Shown: positions 9,378-17,402, numbered from the stretch's first letter. The stretch: 64,000 nt of DNA from Candidatus Zixiibacteriota bacterium (GCA_029860345.1 JAOUBJ010000005.1:186001-250000); one strand, 5' to 3'. Made by a program: numbers and translations. Notes: generated by a model from the sequence alone, not told the origin.

Positions 9378-9488
9378 TCATGCTGAGCGCAGTCGAAGCA
9401 TGAAGTAGGGCGGGTCCGTCTTCGAACCCGCCAGGTCGTCAGGACCACACCGAGAATCCCACCCGATGCAAAGCCTCTGAGTGGGGTA

Positions 9489-9562
9489 CCGGTTTCCAAG
9501 TGGCGCACGAGGACGTACACCACGCACAGTCTTTGGTCTTGTAGGGCGGAACCCTCTTAGTG
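9489..9562 (+). repeat. 74-bp direct repeat H, copy 2
   Basis: Second copy of the element at 9304-9377. It ends in TTGTAGGGCGGAACCC, which resembles the start of repeat A, so the families share modules. Confidence 0.85.
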
Positions 9563-9612
9563 GTTCCGCCATCGGTGGACGACAGAACCAGAATCGGTTC
9601 TGCCCTGCTTCT

Positions 9613-9635
9613 CTGTCAGGCGAGTCGCCTGACAG
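9613..9635. repeat. Palindrome F (CTGTCAGGCGA/TCGCCTGACAG)
   Basis: Eleven-base perfect arms around one base. The same element is at 32340-32362 (perfect arms) and 39900-39922 (outer 8 bases of the arms kept). It would form a strong cruciform or RNA hairpin. Confidence 0.8.
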
Positions 9636-9852
9636 CACCGGGAACTTCGGCTTGACAGGTGTCGGGCGGGGTCGCCCAACACCATGAATAGGAATTGGCG
9701 GGTCCACGCCGCGGCGCGCAGGCGAAGACGGACCCACCCTACAAGCACCGGTATAGTAGGTCAATCCGCCGCGGCGGATTGTGGTCCTGACGTGTTGCCC
9801 GGTGTCAGGTCCGTAAAGGACCTGACCTACAAGAGAACTCGCCCACAATAAG

Positions 9853-10713
9853 CTAGTCCCAATTGTCGAACTGCCGATTGATTAGAATGTTCTCTATGCA
9901 TTCACGATACGATTCAGCCTGCATATAATGCCGATCATTGTGCAATCCCTCAATTTCGACAACTCGCTTGGGGCCCATACCCTTCTCATACAGCGCCAGA
10001 CCCATCTGAAACGGGATCATATCATCCTCTTTGGAGTGAGTCACCAGCAAAGGACAGTTGACACTCTTGATCTTGTCGATGGAGGCGAATTTGTGCTTGA
10101 GCAACAGCCCAACCGGGAAGTACGGAAACATAAGATTGCCCATAGCTTTGGCCGATGTAAAAGAGGACTCCACAATCAACCCGGCGCACTCGACCTGAGT
10201 GGCTAACTGTATGGCTACCGCACCTCCCAGCGAACGACCGAAAATCATGATCTGTTCGGACGGCGTTTCCTTTGTGTCGGTCAGCCACCGGTAGCAAGCC
10301 AGAGCATCAGCGTACATGTTTTGTTCACTGGGAACGCCGCCGGAGCGACCATAGCCACGGTAATCCACCAACATAATATTGGCGCCCAGTCCGACCACCA
10401 GGTCAACCGTCGGCAGGCGATGCGATATGTTGCCGCCGTTGCCGTGGAAAAAGAGCACGGTGGGAGCGTGGCTGTTGTTACTGCCGCTATTACCGTCCGG
10501 CGCAGGTACGTACCAGGCGTGGACCTGCACGGAATCGGTCACTTCAATGAAAACGTCATCGAAAACCAGGCCGATTTCGGCCGGTGTGGTCTCCATCTCA
10601 CGACTCGGAAAGAAGACCATCCGGTCCTGCGACAAGTACAGATAGAGACCGAAGGCGACAAAAGCGCCGACAGCAACTGATCCTATAATTAACAACATCC
10701 TAAGCAGTTTCAT
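9853..10713 (-). CDS. Membrane-anchored alpha/beta hydrolase (BEM46/ABHD-like)
   Basis: 286 residues. One N-terminal membrane helix (LLIIGSVAVGAFVAFGLYLYL) precedes an alpha/beta-hydrolase fold. The oxyanion segment is VLFFHGNGGNISHR, the nucleophile elbow FGRSLGGAVAI (Ser catalytic), the acid lies in VTHSKEDDMIP, and the His in EGLHNDRHYM. This pattern fits the BEM46/ABHD12-17 group of serine hydrolases, usually lipid esterases or thioesterases. The domain probably faces the periplasm. A highly structured element lies 120-200 bases upstream (10835-10916) and could belong to its leader. Hydrolase assignment is firm; the substrate is unknown. Confidence 0.85.
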   Translation of the reverse strand: MKLLRMLLIIGSVAVGAFVAFGLYLYLSQDRMVFFPSREMETTPAEIGLVFDDVFIEVTDSVQVHAWYVPAPDGNSGSNNSHAPTVLFFHGNGGNISHRLPTVDLVVGLGANIMLVDYRGYGRSGGVPSEQNMYADALACYRWLTDTKETPSEQIMIFGRSLGGAVAIQLATQVECAGLIVESSFTSAKAMGNLMFPYFPVGLLLKHKFASIDKIKSVNCPLLVTHSKEDDMIPFQMGLALYEKGMGPKRVVEIEGLHNDRHYMQAESYRECIENILINRQFDNWD

Positions 10714-10834
10714 CCCGGTTCATCGCACCACACACTGTGTAAGCGTTATATGATTGAACATATAAATATGATAATGGTTCAGACGATCCCGAGCAACCGA
10801 CGAAATCCGGGTGGGCCGGCAGGTGGACTCTGCA

Positions 10835-10916
10835 GCCCGCCTCAGGGCAGTTACTGCGGCGTGGTGGCGGCTGAAACCACCGACGCCTTCCCACGTGATC
10901 TGAAGATCAGGCGGGC
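10835..10916. other. Cloverleaf-like structured element, candidate regulatory RNA
   Basis: An 8-bp closing stem (GCCCGCCT 10835-10842 with AGGCGGGC 10909-10916) encloses three hairpins. They are GCAG/CTGC with a 3-base loop (10847-10857), GGCGTGGTGG with CCACCgACGCC (10858-10867/10877-10887), and TGATC/GATCA with loop TGAA (10896-10909; its last base is also the first of the closing stem). On the minus strand it would lie in the 5' leader of the hydrolase gene (ATG 10713). It has scattered resemblance to cobalamin-riboswitch words (GGGAAGGCG, then GTCCACCTGCC), but conserved boxes are missing. Strand and family are undecided. The rest of 10714-11215 holds a repeat D fragment near 10968-10978 and the mreB promoter. 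Confidence 0.4.
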
Positions 10917-11081
10917 ACAAATCCTGACTACCCAATACAATTACCCATAGTACCCACCAACCTCACCCTGAGCGGAGTCTATGGGTGAATCTGTTGTACC
11001 GCCTCTTGCCTTTAGTCAGGTTCGTGAAGCACCTGAACTTCTTTGACCGAAGGCGATTTTGCAGCCAGACGGTTTTTTAAT

Positions 11082-11109
11082 TTGACCCTGAGCATTTAGA
11101 TGGTAAACT
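11082..11109 (+). promoter_or_regulatory. Promoter of mreB
   Basis: TTGACC (11082-11087), 16-base spacer, TAAACT (11104-11109). Transcription would begin near 11116, giving a leader of about 100 bases. Confidence 0.5.
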
Positions 11110-11215
11110 AAGGTCCTGATCGGTTCGATATATACGATAGAGGCGTACCAGAGCGTGCGCACCGCATCGTGAACGGAATATGAAGTCTGTATTATGACGG
11201 TAGGAAACAAGTAAT

Positions 11216-12244
11216 TTGGGTCTGTTTGACGTTCTCTCCAACGATATCGGTATCGATCTCGGCACCGCCAACACTTTAGTCTATGTCCGTCATCAGGGGA
11301 TTGTCCTGGACGAACCCTCGGTAGTAGCCGTTGAGAAATCAACCGATAAGGTTCTGGCTATCGGATCGGCAGCCAAGGAAATGATGGGGCGCACTCCCGG
11401 AGGTATCGCTGCTATTCGCCCGCTTAAGGACGGCGTGATCGCCGATTTTGAAATCTCCGAGAAACTTATCTCCGATTTCATCAGACGAGTGGTCAAACAT
11501 CGCTATCTGATGAAACCGCGCGTGATTATTTCGGTCCCATCCGGTATTACCGAGGTGGAAAAACGCGCCGTGCGCGATTCGGCCGAGAACGCCGGCGCTC
11601 GCGAGGTCTTCTTACTGGCCGAGCCGATGGCGGCCGCTATCGGTGTCGGCTTGCCGGTCGATCAACCTTCCGGAAGTATGATAATCGATATCGGCGGCGG
11701 CACCACCGAGATCGCGGTGATTGCGCTCAATGGCATTGTCAACGACACTTCCATCCGCGTGGCCGGCGATGAGCTCAACGAAGCGATCATTATGTACCTC
11801 AAGAAGAACTACAATCTGCTGATCGGCGAACTGACGGCGGAGGAAGTCAAGATTCAGATCGGTTCGGCCCATCCACTGGACAAAGAGCTTTCGATGGATA
11901 TCAGAGGACGTGATCTCGTGGCCGGCGTACCCAAAAACCTGACTCTTTCCTCGGTGCAGGTACGTGAGGCCATCTCGGAAACTATCGATATCATCGTCGA
12001 AGCTGTCCGTCAGGCGCTGGAACGAACACCGCCGGAACTGGCTTCGGACATTCTCGAACGCGGTATCATTTTGACCGGTGGGGGGGCGCTGCTGCGCGGA
12101 TTGGACAGGCGACTTCGCCAGGAAACCAACCTCCCTGTCAACGTGGCCGAGGATCCACTCACCTGTGTAGTCCGCGGGACCGGCCGGGTCCTTGAGGATT
12201 TCACCGGATTCACCAAGGTTCTGGAAAAAAGCCGAAAAGACTGA
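11216..12244 (+). CDS. mreB: Rod-shape determining actin homologue MreB
   Basis: 342 residues, full family length. The actin-fold signatures are all present: phosphate-1 loop [16 protein letters not shown], connect and phosphate-2 region [17 protein letters not shown], and adenosine motif [15 protein letters not shown]. MreB polymerises under the inner membrane and guides cell-wall synthesis, so the organism is probably rod-shaped. The start is TTG 11216, because a TAG stop lies in frame at 11201-11203 and no ATG or GTG falls between. AGGA at 11202-11205 is a weak ribosome site. The usual partners mreC, mreD and mrdA do not follow; the next gene is an unrelated sigma factor 354 bases on. Confidence 0.97.
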   Translation: MGLFDVLSNDIGIDLGTANTLVYVRHQGIVLDEPSVVAVEKSTDKVLAIGSAAKEMMGRTPGGIAAIRPLKDGVIADFEISEKLISDFIRRVVKHRYLMKPRVIISVPSGITEVEKRAVRDSAENAGAREVFLLAEPMAAAIGVGLPVDQPSGSMIIDIGGGTTEIAVIALNGIVNDTSIRVAGDELNEAIIMYLKKNYNLLIGELTAEEVKIQIGSAHPLDKELSMDIRGRDLVAGVPKNLTLSSVQVREAISETIDIIVEAVRQALERTPPELASDILERGIILTGGGALLRGLDRRLRQETNLPVNVAEDPLTCVVRGTGRVLEDFTGFTKVLEKSRKD

Positions 12245-12598
12245 TCCCTTTACTCGATACACACCCCAAAGTGGCTTTCAAACAAGGCGCGATACTCGGT
12301 GCGTAGGGCCGGGGCTTGTCTGCGGCCAGGCAGTACACGGGCGTTGCTTTAGGTCGGCGGACACAAGACCCGCCGCTACGCGATAGAATAAACAGATTCC
12401 GTGCGTGGTGTACGTCCCCGTGCGCCACATTATCAGAGGGCATACCTATTGACCCACTCGTCAAGGTACGCACATGGGCGTCTGCCGCCCACAAAATGGG
12501 CAAAGACCCATTCATGGGCCTGTCTTTTCTTGCTGCCGACTGAAGTTTCCATTAATCTAAGGTGAGCCTCATCTGTCATAAGTGCAGAATGGACTTGT
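12245..12598. other. Gene-free gap (354 bp) with a repeat H fragment
   Basis: No gene. It holds a 28-bp inverted partial copy of repeat H at 12401-12428 and an ATGGGC-rich stretch with small inverted repeats at 12470-12520. The promoter of the sigma-factor operon should lie near its end, but I cannot assign boxes with confidence. Confidence 0.5.
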
Positions 12599-13174
12599 AT
12601 GGCATCGGAAGAATATGATGAAATCGAACAACTGGCGCAGAAGGCAAAACTGGGTGACCGGGCCGCCTTCTCTCGGATTGTGCGGATAATGATGAGTAGA
12701 ATAGTATCCCTGACATATCGTATGACCTCAGATCGCGAGAGCGCGCTGGATTTGGCCCAGGACAGTTTTGTGGCGGCCTGGGAGCAGCTAGCTGGTTTTA
12801 GGGGTGAATCAAGATTCTCCAGTTGGCTTTTCCAAATCGCTACCAACAAGTGTCTGAACTTTCTCAAGAAGGCATCGACGCGACAGAATGTCCCGCTAGA
12901 TGATACGACATCGGCCACCCTGACATCAGGCGACCCGGCCGCCAATCCGGAACGGACGCTGAAAATCAAACTGTTGAAGGAGGATGTCCTTCACTTTATG
13001 CAGAGTCTGCCTGATATGCAGCGGTTGGTGTTTGAGCTCAGATTTTATCAGGGGATGCCATTCTCAGAAATCGCTAGACAAACAGGTAAGGCCGAAGGTA
13101 CGGTCAAAACACATTATCGTCAGGCGGTCATCAAGCTGCGCGAAGTCGCCACCGCCAAAGGATGGGCGCCATGA
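12599..13174 (+). CDS. ECF (sigma-70 family) RNA polymerase sigma factor
   Basis: 191 residues with only regions 2 and 4, as in ECF sigma factors. Region 2 has ESALDLAQDSFVAAWEQL and FSSWLFQIATNKCLNFL; region 4 has LRFYQGMPFSEIARQTG and AEGTVKTHYRQAVIKLRE. A short linker joins them and no SnoaL-like extension is present. Its stop overlaps the ATG of the anti-sigma gene (ATGA, 13171-13174), so the pair is translationally coupled. It presumably switches on an envelope-stress or metal-stress regulon, probably including this four-gene operon. ECF subgroup not assigned. Confidence 0.93.
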   Translation: MASEEYDEIEQLAQKAKLGDRAAFSRIVRIMMSRIVSLTYRMTSDRESALDLAQDSFVAAWEQLAGFRGESRFSSWLFQIATNKCLNFLKKASTRQNVPLDDTTSATLTSGDPAANPERTLKIKLLKEDVLHFMQSLPDMQRLVFELRFYQGMPFSEIARQTGKAEGTVKTHYRQAVIKLREVATAKGWAP

Positions 13175-13752
13175 CCTGCGACGAATATCGACAGCAGTTG
13201 GAGCAGAGTTTTGGACAGACCCGCCTTGAGACGTCTGTTTTGGAACATCTAAAAAGTTGTGCCGAGTGTAGAAGATACTGGCAGCAGTTGGCGGGTCTTG
13301 CCGAAGATATACCGGATGACCAAGCGTTTGCGATCGATGCCGCCACTGTTGACAGGTTGGTGCAAAAGGTTGATGGCGTCATCAATCTATCGAACGGCAC
13401 AGCATCGCTAGCTCCAAGTGACTCGCGCGAGAGTTCACCGTGGAGCCTGCTGAAGTTACTGCCTGCCGCGGCGGCTCTGCTGGTGGTGGTTGGCGTTGGT
13501 GTCGGTGGCTATTTCGTGGGCCGGACCGACCTCGACCCACCCACAGCGACCAACGATCAGGCGGATGCAACACTTTCTGGCTTGGTGGACGAGAGCGACT
13601 ACGATGAACCGGACGAACCTACTTATGACATACTCCTGTCTGCGTTCACCACTGATCGACCCTATGATGCCAGTGAAAAACTGTTGGATGACATAACCGA
13701 TGAAGAGATGGAGTACTTAACTCAGAACTTTGATGTAGGAGATTTGCTCTGA
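13171..13752 (+). CDS. Membrane anti-sigma factor with zinc-binding (ZAS-type) domain
   Basis: 193 residues. The N-terminus carries Cys3 and HLKSCAEC (His26, Cys30, Cys33), the Hx3Cx2C signature of zinc anti-sigma domains that grip ECF sigma factors in the cytoplasm. A single membrane helix follows at about 94-116 (LLPAAAALLVVVGVGVGGYF), then a short acidic periplasmic tail rich in Asp/Glu. ATG 13171 overlaps the sigma stop and is preferred to ATG 13162. Its own stop overlaps the next ATG (TGATG at 13750-13754). The tail is the likely input surface for the downstream periplasmic proteins. Confidence 0.87.
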   Translation: MTCDEYRQQLEQSFGQTRLETSVLEHLKSCAECRRYWQQLAGLAEDIPDDQAFAIDAATVDRLVQKVDGVINLSNGTASLAPSDSRESSPWSLLKLLPAAAALLVVVGVGVGGYFVGRTDLDPPTATNDQADATLSGLVDESDYDEPDEPTYDILLSAFTTDRPYDASEKLLDDITDEEMEYLTQNFDVGDLL

Positions 13753-14360
13753 TGCGCAAAGTTGCTCTGATTTTTGCAACCGCAGTGTTGCTTTTCGGAG
13801 GTGGTCCGGCGCTACCGGATGACAAGCCCGAAACTGTCGTAACACAAACATGGGACGACTTCTTCTTTGAGATGCAGCACGAAATGTTCGCCCAGGTTGA
13901 AGAAGAAGGCGAGCATGCTCAAATGGAGCCGGGCAAACCGGGTCAGCGTCGTCGCCAGCGAAAACATGTCGAGCAGTTACGAATGTTGAAGATGCTCGAA
14001 CTTTTGGACCTCAATGAGGATCAAGAGATTAGTTTTTTGACCAGCTACAATAATCTCAGAGGCGACATCCGGCGGGTAGACGAAGCGCGGATGAAAGCGC
14101 TGACAAAGCTGGGTGGTAAACTGCACGATAGCACCTCCTCGGATTCCGAGATAGAAAAACTGCTTGAACAAATCGGGGCGAATCTTGTAGAGAAACAGAC
14201 TGTGGAAGCCAGGTTTCTTGAAAACGCCGCCGCTATACTCACCGTTCGTCAACTCGGTAAGCTGATTATTTTCAACGAACACTTTGAGCGGGAACTTCTG
14301 GATCGGGTACGCGTGTTTCGTGAAGGCAAGATGAACCGCCAGCGACCGGATGGACCCTGA
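13752..14360 (+). CDS. Periplasmic LTxxQ/CpxP-like protein
   Basis: 202 residues starting with a signal peptide (MRKVALIFATAVLLFGGGPA). The mature part is almost all helix, with LDLNEDQEISFL and LTVRQLGKLIIF at the positions of the two LTxxQ-type motifs of Spy/CpxP proteins. The overlap with the anti-sigma stop shows strict coupling. By place in the operon it may be the periplasmic sensor that controls the anti-sigma factor, as CnrX does for CnrY/CnrH. That comparison rests on gene order and helical character, not on alignment. Confidence 0.7.
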   Translation: MRKVALIFATAVLLFGGGPALPDDKPETVVTQTWDDFFFEMQHEMFAQVEEEGEHAQMEPGKPGQRRRQRKHVEQLRMLKMLELLDLNEDQEISFLTSYNNLRGDIRRVDEARMKALTKLGGKLHDSTSSDSEIEKLLEQIGANLVEKQTVEARFLENAAAILTVRQLGKLIIFNEHFERELLDRVRVFREGKMNRQRPDGP

Positions 14361-14414
14361 CCCTTCTTGAGACAAACAAGGATTGAATGCACGAACTATA
14401 CGAAAGGAGACACC

Positions 14415-15008
14415 ATGAAGAAACTCACCGTCATACTGTTAGTAGCCCTGCTTGTTCCAGCCGCAGGCGTAATCGGTCAGATGCAGTGGCATGAAAAGGA
14501 TGGTGACAAGGAAGTTGTCATCTTCGAAGGTAAGGCTCACGGCATGGATACCGGTAAGGGCCGCGGAATGCACGGCGACAAGATGATGAGCAAACGGGGG
14601 CACGGCGGCCACGGCATCATGGCGATGGCTGATGAGTTGGGTCTGAGCGACGACCAGAAAGAACAGATCAAGAAGCTGGCCCTGGGGCACAAACTGGCCT
14701 CTGTCGATAATCACGCCGCCGTTAAGAAAGCTGAGATAACTCTCAAGGCAATGATGCACGACGGCGATTCCGACCAAGGCAAAGTTTTTGCTGCTATCGA
14801 CAAACTGTTTGCGCTCAAAGCCGATGTCAAGAAAGCGTCCTGGAGCCATCACGAGAAGGTGAAGGGTCTATTGACCGACGAACAGCGCGACAAAATGAAA
14901 GAACTGAAACACCGATCCGGAAACGTCATGTTCTTTGGCGAACCGGGCGAACACGGCAAGAACAAAGTGATGCGTCGCAAAGTCATCGAAATCGAAGACG
15001 ACGGCTGA
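14415..15008 (+). CDS. Periplasmic His/Met-rich Spy/CpxP-like protein
   Basis: 197 residues: signal peptide (MKKLTVILLVALLVPAAGVIG), then a segment rich in His, Met and Gly (GMDTGKGRGMHGDKMMSKRG, then HGGHGIMAM). A helical domain with LGLSDDQKEQI and LLTDEQRDKM, the LTxxQ motifs, follows. The His/Met run could bind Cu, Zn or Ni, as in ZraP-like relatives. ATG 14415 follows AAAGGAGA; the longer frame from 14367 adds 16 polar residues that would spoil the signal peptide. Last gene of the sigma operon; a strong terminator follows. Confidence 0.82.
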   Translation: MKKLTVILLVALLVPAAGVIGQMQWHEKDGDKEVVIFEGKAHGMDTGKGRGMHGDKMMSKRGHGGHGIMAMADELGLSDDQKEQIKKLALGHKLASVDNHAAVKKAEITLKAMMHDGDSDQGKVFAAIDKLFALKADVKKASWSHHEKVKGLLTDEQRDKMKELKHRSGNVMFFGEPGEHGKNKVMRRKVIEIEDDG

Positions 15009-15045
15009 TACCACTCACGATCAGTCGACACACCCCCTGTCATAG

Positions 15046-15072
15046 AAAGGCCCGCTTCACGGCGGGCTTTTC
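15046..15072 (+). terminator. Rho-independent terminator of the sigma-factor operon
   Basis: GCCCGC (15050-15055) pairs with GCGGGC (15062-15067), flanked by AAA upstream and a run of T downstream. Confidence 0.85.
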
Positions 15073-15106
15073 GATTCTTCTCAGAAGCTTCCCAAGCGAT
15101 GGCTGA

Positions 15107-15862
15107 TCAATACGGACACTCCGGCGGCGGCGGTCCCGCCAAAGTCATGTAGCGCCATAAATACTCCACGTCGTCCTCGTCGATTGGATTCTTATCACCG
15201 CTGGCGTTTATATCAGCTTCTTCGATGCAGGAGGGACGTGGTCCATTATTGTATACGTAGTCTACTAAGTAGGTCAGGTCCGAGATATCCAGCACATCAT
15301 TTTCATCGCCATCGACATTGCCTCGAATCCCGTCGCAGCATCCGTGTGGCTGGCCCGGATAGGACATGTCTTCCGAAGTTGCCATGATAGCCCAGCCCGA
15401 AGCCAGCAGCACCATCGACGCCAGAGCGCGCTGAACCATACCCGGGCGAAAAATTCGAATGGTTTTGGAGTCGGGGCGTCGCAGGAACCAGTAGCTCATC
15501 GGCAGTATGTTCAGTGCCATCAGGTCGGTAGCATCCTTGACCCGTCCCGGCATCGGCCAAGTGGTCAGGCTACCCAGCCAGTCAAGCATGATCTCGACCG
15601 GGGCCAGTTTCCACAGCGCAAAACAGAGTCCGACCGCCAGGTGCAGAACAATCATCGACCGGCGGCTGTGCCACCATCGTCCAAGAACGACGGCCAGGAA
15701 CACCGGAAACACAAAGAGTCCGGAAAAATCGGACAGTTTCCCGGTAAGCCAGGACGGATAGACTGCTTTGAAGAGATGGTCATTAAGTATCAGCGCCAGC
15801 AAGGCGCCAAGAAACAGAGGGTGCGTCAACAGGTAAATCTGTTTGTTGGTGTCGGCTTTCAT
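15107..15862 (-). CDS. Multi-pass membrane protein with C-terminal dockerin-like tail
   Basis: 251 residues. Four or five hydrophobic helices occupy roughly residues 15-175 (LTHPLFLGALLALILNDHLF; FSGLFVFPVFLAVVLG; MIVLHLAVGLCFALWKL; ALASMVLLASGWAIMAT). Then comes CCDGIRGNVDGDEN, LDISDLTYLVDYVY and a second, weaker repeat ending PPPPECPY. This tail also ends six secreted proteins further along; here it follows a membrane domain and would face the periplasm. ATG 15862 is preferred to GTG 15868 because GGGAG is ten bases upstream. It starts directly after the stop of the barrel gene and is the third gene of that operon. Confidence 0.75.
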   Translation of the reverse strand: MKADTNKQIYLLTHPLFLGALLALILNDHLFKAVYPSWLTGKLSDFSGLFVFPVFLAVVLGRWWHSRRSMIVLHLAVGLCFALWKLAPVEIMLDWLGSLTTWPMPGRVKDATDLMALNILPMSYWFLRRPDSKTIRIFRPGMVQRALASMVLLASGWAIMATSEDMSYPGQPHGCCDGIRGNVDGDENDVLDISDLTYLVDYVYNNGPRPSCIEEADINASGDKNPIDEDDVEYLWRYMTLAGPPPPECPY

Positions 15863-15864
15863 GA

Positions 15865-16746
15865 TCACAACGCTCCCGACCAGTGCGTAATCTCAACGCC
15901 GAGACCCAAAGATACATCAACGCCGGTTCCGGAACCGAATTCGGGGTTATCAAAATCGAGACTAAAGACCGAGACCCGAAACGAAAGCCAAGTCAGAACT
16001 CGATGGATTCCCCCGTGGAGTTCGGCTCTGTCGAGGAGCAGGTCAAAGCGCACGGCACCCAGCGGCCGGGCTCGACTTTCGGCGTTCAGATTCCAATTGG
16101 GGTGACGGTCGTAATACTGGTGACGCTCCTCAAGCTTATCCCATCGCAGTCCGATTTGAGGTATTACGCGAAGCCCGCGGCGATCATAAAGCTGGTACTC
16201 AAGCTGCAAAAGAGTCGCTGTCGACTTAAAGTCCAGATACGACAGCGGATAACCCGACCGGCGGGAAAAACCTCGACTGACTTGGTAATGTTCAACGTGC
16301 GTGCCGTAGGAGATAGCTATCCTGCGATACCGAAAACCGACGGTAGTCAAACCCATCGCACCGTTTTCAAGAGCGTCGCCCGCACGGCCCGAATACGATA
16401 CATCGCCAAACAAGAGACTAATGTTCAACCAGGGGCCGGGCGCTTTGGACGATGTCCAGGACCGTGACGAATCGCTCCCATCGGAGCTTGTCGACAAACC
16501 CGCATTTTGTTGTGTCGGGTCCTGAACGCGCCGAAGGCGTTGTGGTGACCCGACACCTAACACCATGTTGGACTGCCGCGGCGGGTCACGCGGAGCACGT
16601 GGGTCGCAGGACCCACCGCAACAATCTGCAGAGACTTCATCAACATCCCCATCGGCCCGAGTATGCGGTGCCGCACACAAAAGCACCGCCGCCACCAACC
16701 ACGCCCGAACAAACCGCTGAGCCGTGAACAAGTGGGTACGTCTCAC
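15865..16746 (-). CDS. Outer-membrane beta-barrel-like protein with an internal repeat insertion
   Basis: 293 residues: an N-terminal signal peptide (VRAWLVAAVLLCAAPHTRA) and then, from about residue 105, alternating polar/hydrophobic strands (WLNISLLFGDVSYSG, GLTTVGFRYRRIAISYG, ATLLQLEYQLYD) ending in a strand, as in outer-membrane barrels. Residues about 42-80 are Arg/Pro/Gln-rich and are encoded by palindromic DNA of the intergenic repeat type (16505-16620). It overlaps the preceding barrel gene by four bases. The two barrel proteins look like distant paralogues. Function unknown. Confidence 0.7.
   Translation of the reverse strand: MRRTHLFTAQRFVRAWLVAAVLLCAAPHTRADGDVDEVSADCCGGSCDPRAPRDPPRQSNMVLGVGSPQRLRRVQDPTQQNAGLSTSSDGSDSSRSWTSSKAPGPWLNISLLFGDVSYSGRAGDALENGAMGLTTVGFRYRRIAISYGTHVEHYQVSRGFSRRSGYPLSYLDFKSTATLLQLEYQLYDRRGLRVIPQIGLRWDKLEERHQYYDRHPNWNLNAESRARPLGAVRFDLLLDRAELHGGIHRVLTWLSFRVSVFSLDFDNPEFGSGTGVDVSLGLGVEITHWSGAL
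16512..16616. repeat. Palindromic element inside a coding sequence
   Basis: GTGTCGGGTC (16512-16521) pairs with GACCCGACAC (16547-16556), and GTGGGTC (16599-16605) with GACCCAC (16610-16616) around a 4-base loop. Both resemble intergenic families A/B of this window, yet the segment lies in frame in the barrel gene and adds about 38 low-complexity residues. Confidence 0.6.
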
Positions 16747-17402
16747 GGCAACAACCGCCGTTCTAAGACAAAGCCAAAGCTGAAACCACGGACCGCGCCG
16801 GACCTGAGCACTTTGTCTCCGAAGTCCATTGTGGATAGAAACCCCTGAACACGGAACCAGAGGTCACTCTCACCCAACCAGGCCAGGAACTCTCGATTTG
16901 GGATCGATAGGCGCATCCCCAGAGTCAGCCCCAGAGACGCAGCCGGTCGACTCCACACCCCCAAGTCGTCGGTTACCTCCCACTCAAGCTCGCTTGGAAA
17001 ATCCGCCTCACGCACATAGTGCCATCCAACACCGGCCTTCGGCGTTATGCGGATTCGCGAATGAGCCGCAATGGCATACCCGACCTCAAGACCCCAGTAG
17101 CCTACCTGAAGGTTGACCTTTCCAGCCGGCATGCCGAAACGATCGGCGTAGCTTTGGTTCACTTTCGGTGTTCCACCGACAAACCTGGCGCCCATAGTCA
17201 GTTCGCTCCTGCGAACTCCCAATAGGACGGCAATCACATTCGACCGCTCCAACACATCCCCCGGGTCGCCGTCAAACCACTGTTCTCCAAATGATAAACC
17301 GATACAGATTCGTGGTGTTACGCGTGAGTCGCCAGAATCCCCGACGATAGGTATCTCATCGCCGTAGGCTCTGAGAGCCATTAACGTCATACCGATCACC
17401 AA
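16743..17402 (-). CDS. Outer-membrane beta-barrel-like protein
   Basis: About 219 residues with strand-rich sequence (ICIGLSFGEQWFDG, SNVIAVLLGVRRSELTMGAR, VNLQVGYWGLEVGYAI, RIRITPKAGVGWHYV) and a C-terminal strand GFSFGFVLE. First gene of the barrel-barrel-dockerin operon. The start is uncertain. TTG 17402 is the first standard codon, but GGGAGG sits six bases before an in-frame ATC at 17417. From there the protein would begin IKLKLLVIGMTLMALRAYG, a complete signal peptide with positive residues. It may be an ATC start or a mutated ATG. The length given is the conservative one. Confidence 0.65.
   Translation of the reverse strand: MVIGMTLMALRAYGDEIPIVGDSGDSRVTPRICIGLSFGEQWFDGDPGDVLERSNVIAVLLGVRRSELTMGARFVGGTPKVNQSYADRFGMPAGKVNLQVGYWGLEVGYAIAAHSRIRITPKAGVGWHYVREADFPSELEWEVTDDLGVWSRPAASLGLTLGMRLSIPNREFLAWLGESDLWFRVQGFLSTMDFGDKVLRSGAVRGFSFGFVLERRLLP

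Larger units (their letters stand above)
9200..9852. repeat. Gene-free repeat mosaic (653 bp)
   Basis: No gene. Contents in order: direct repeat H copy 1 (9304-9377), repeat E (CATGCTGAGCGCAGTCGAAG, near 9379-9402), a short repeat A (about 9406-9432), repeat H copy 2 (9489-9562), palindrome F (9613-9635), repeat B (9659-9683), full repeat A reversed (9697-9745), and a GTCAGGTCC/GGACCTGAC hairpin near 9807-9830. Confidence 0.75.

Noticed and set aside
10805-10935. Cobalamin riboswitch on the minus strand
   Set aside because: GGGAA and an ACCTGCC word are in order, but the GCCACTG box and the P1 pairing are missing and the hairpin loop does not fit. Kept only as an unassigned structured element.
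10750-10950. 66-residue open frame on the plus strand
   Set aside because: It lies across the structured element, has no ribosome site and has an unlikely composition.
13752-15008. Calling the two LTxxQ proteins CnrX or ZraP
   Set aside because: Only helical character, motif traces and gene order support it; no alignment was possible.
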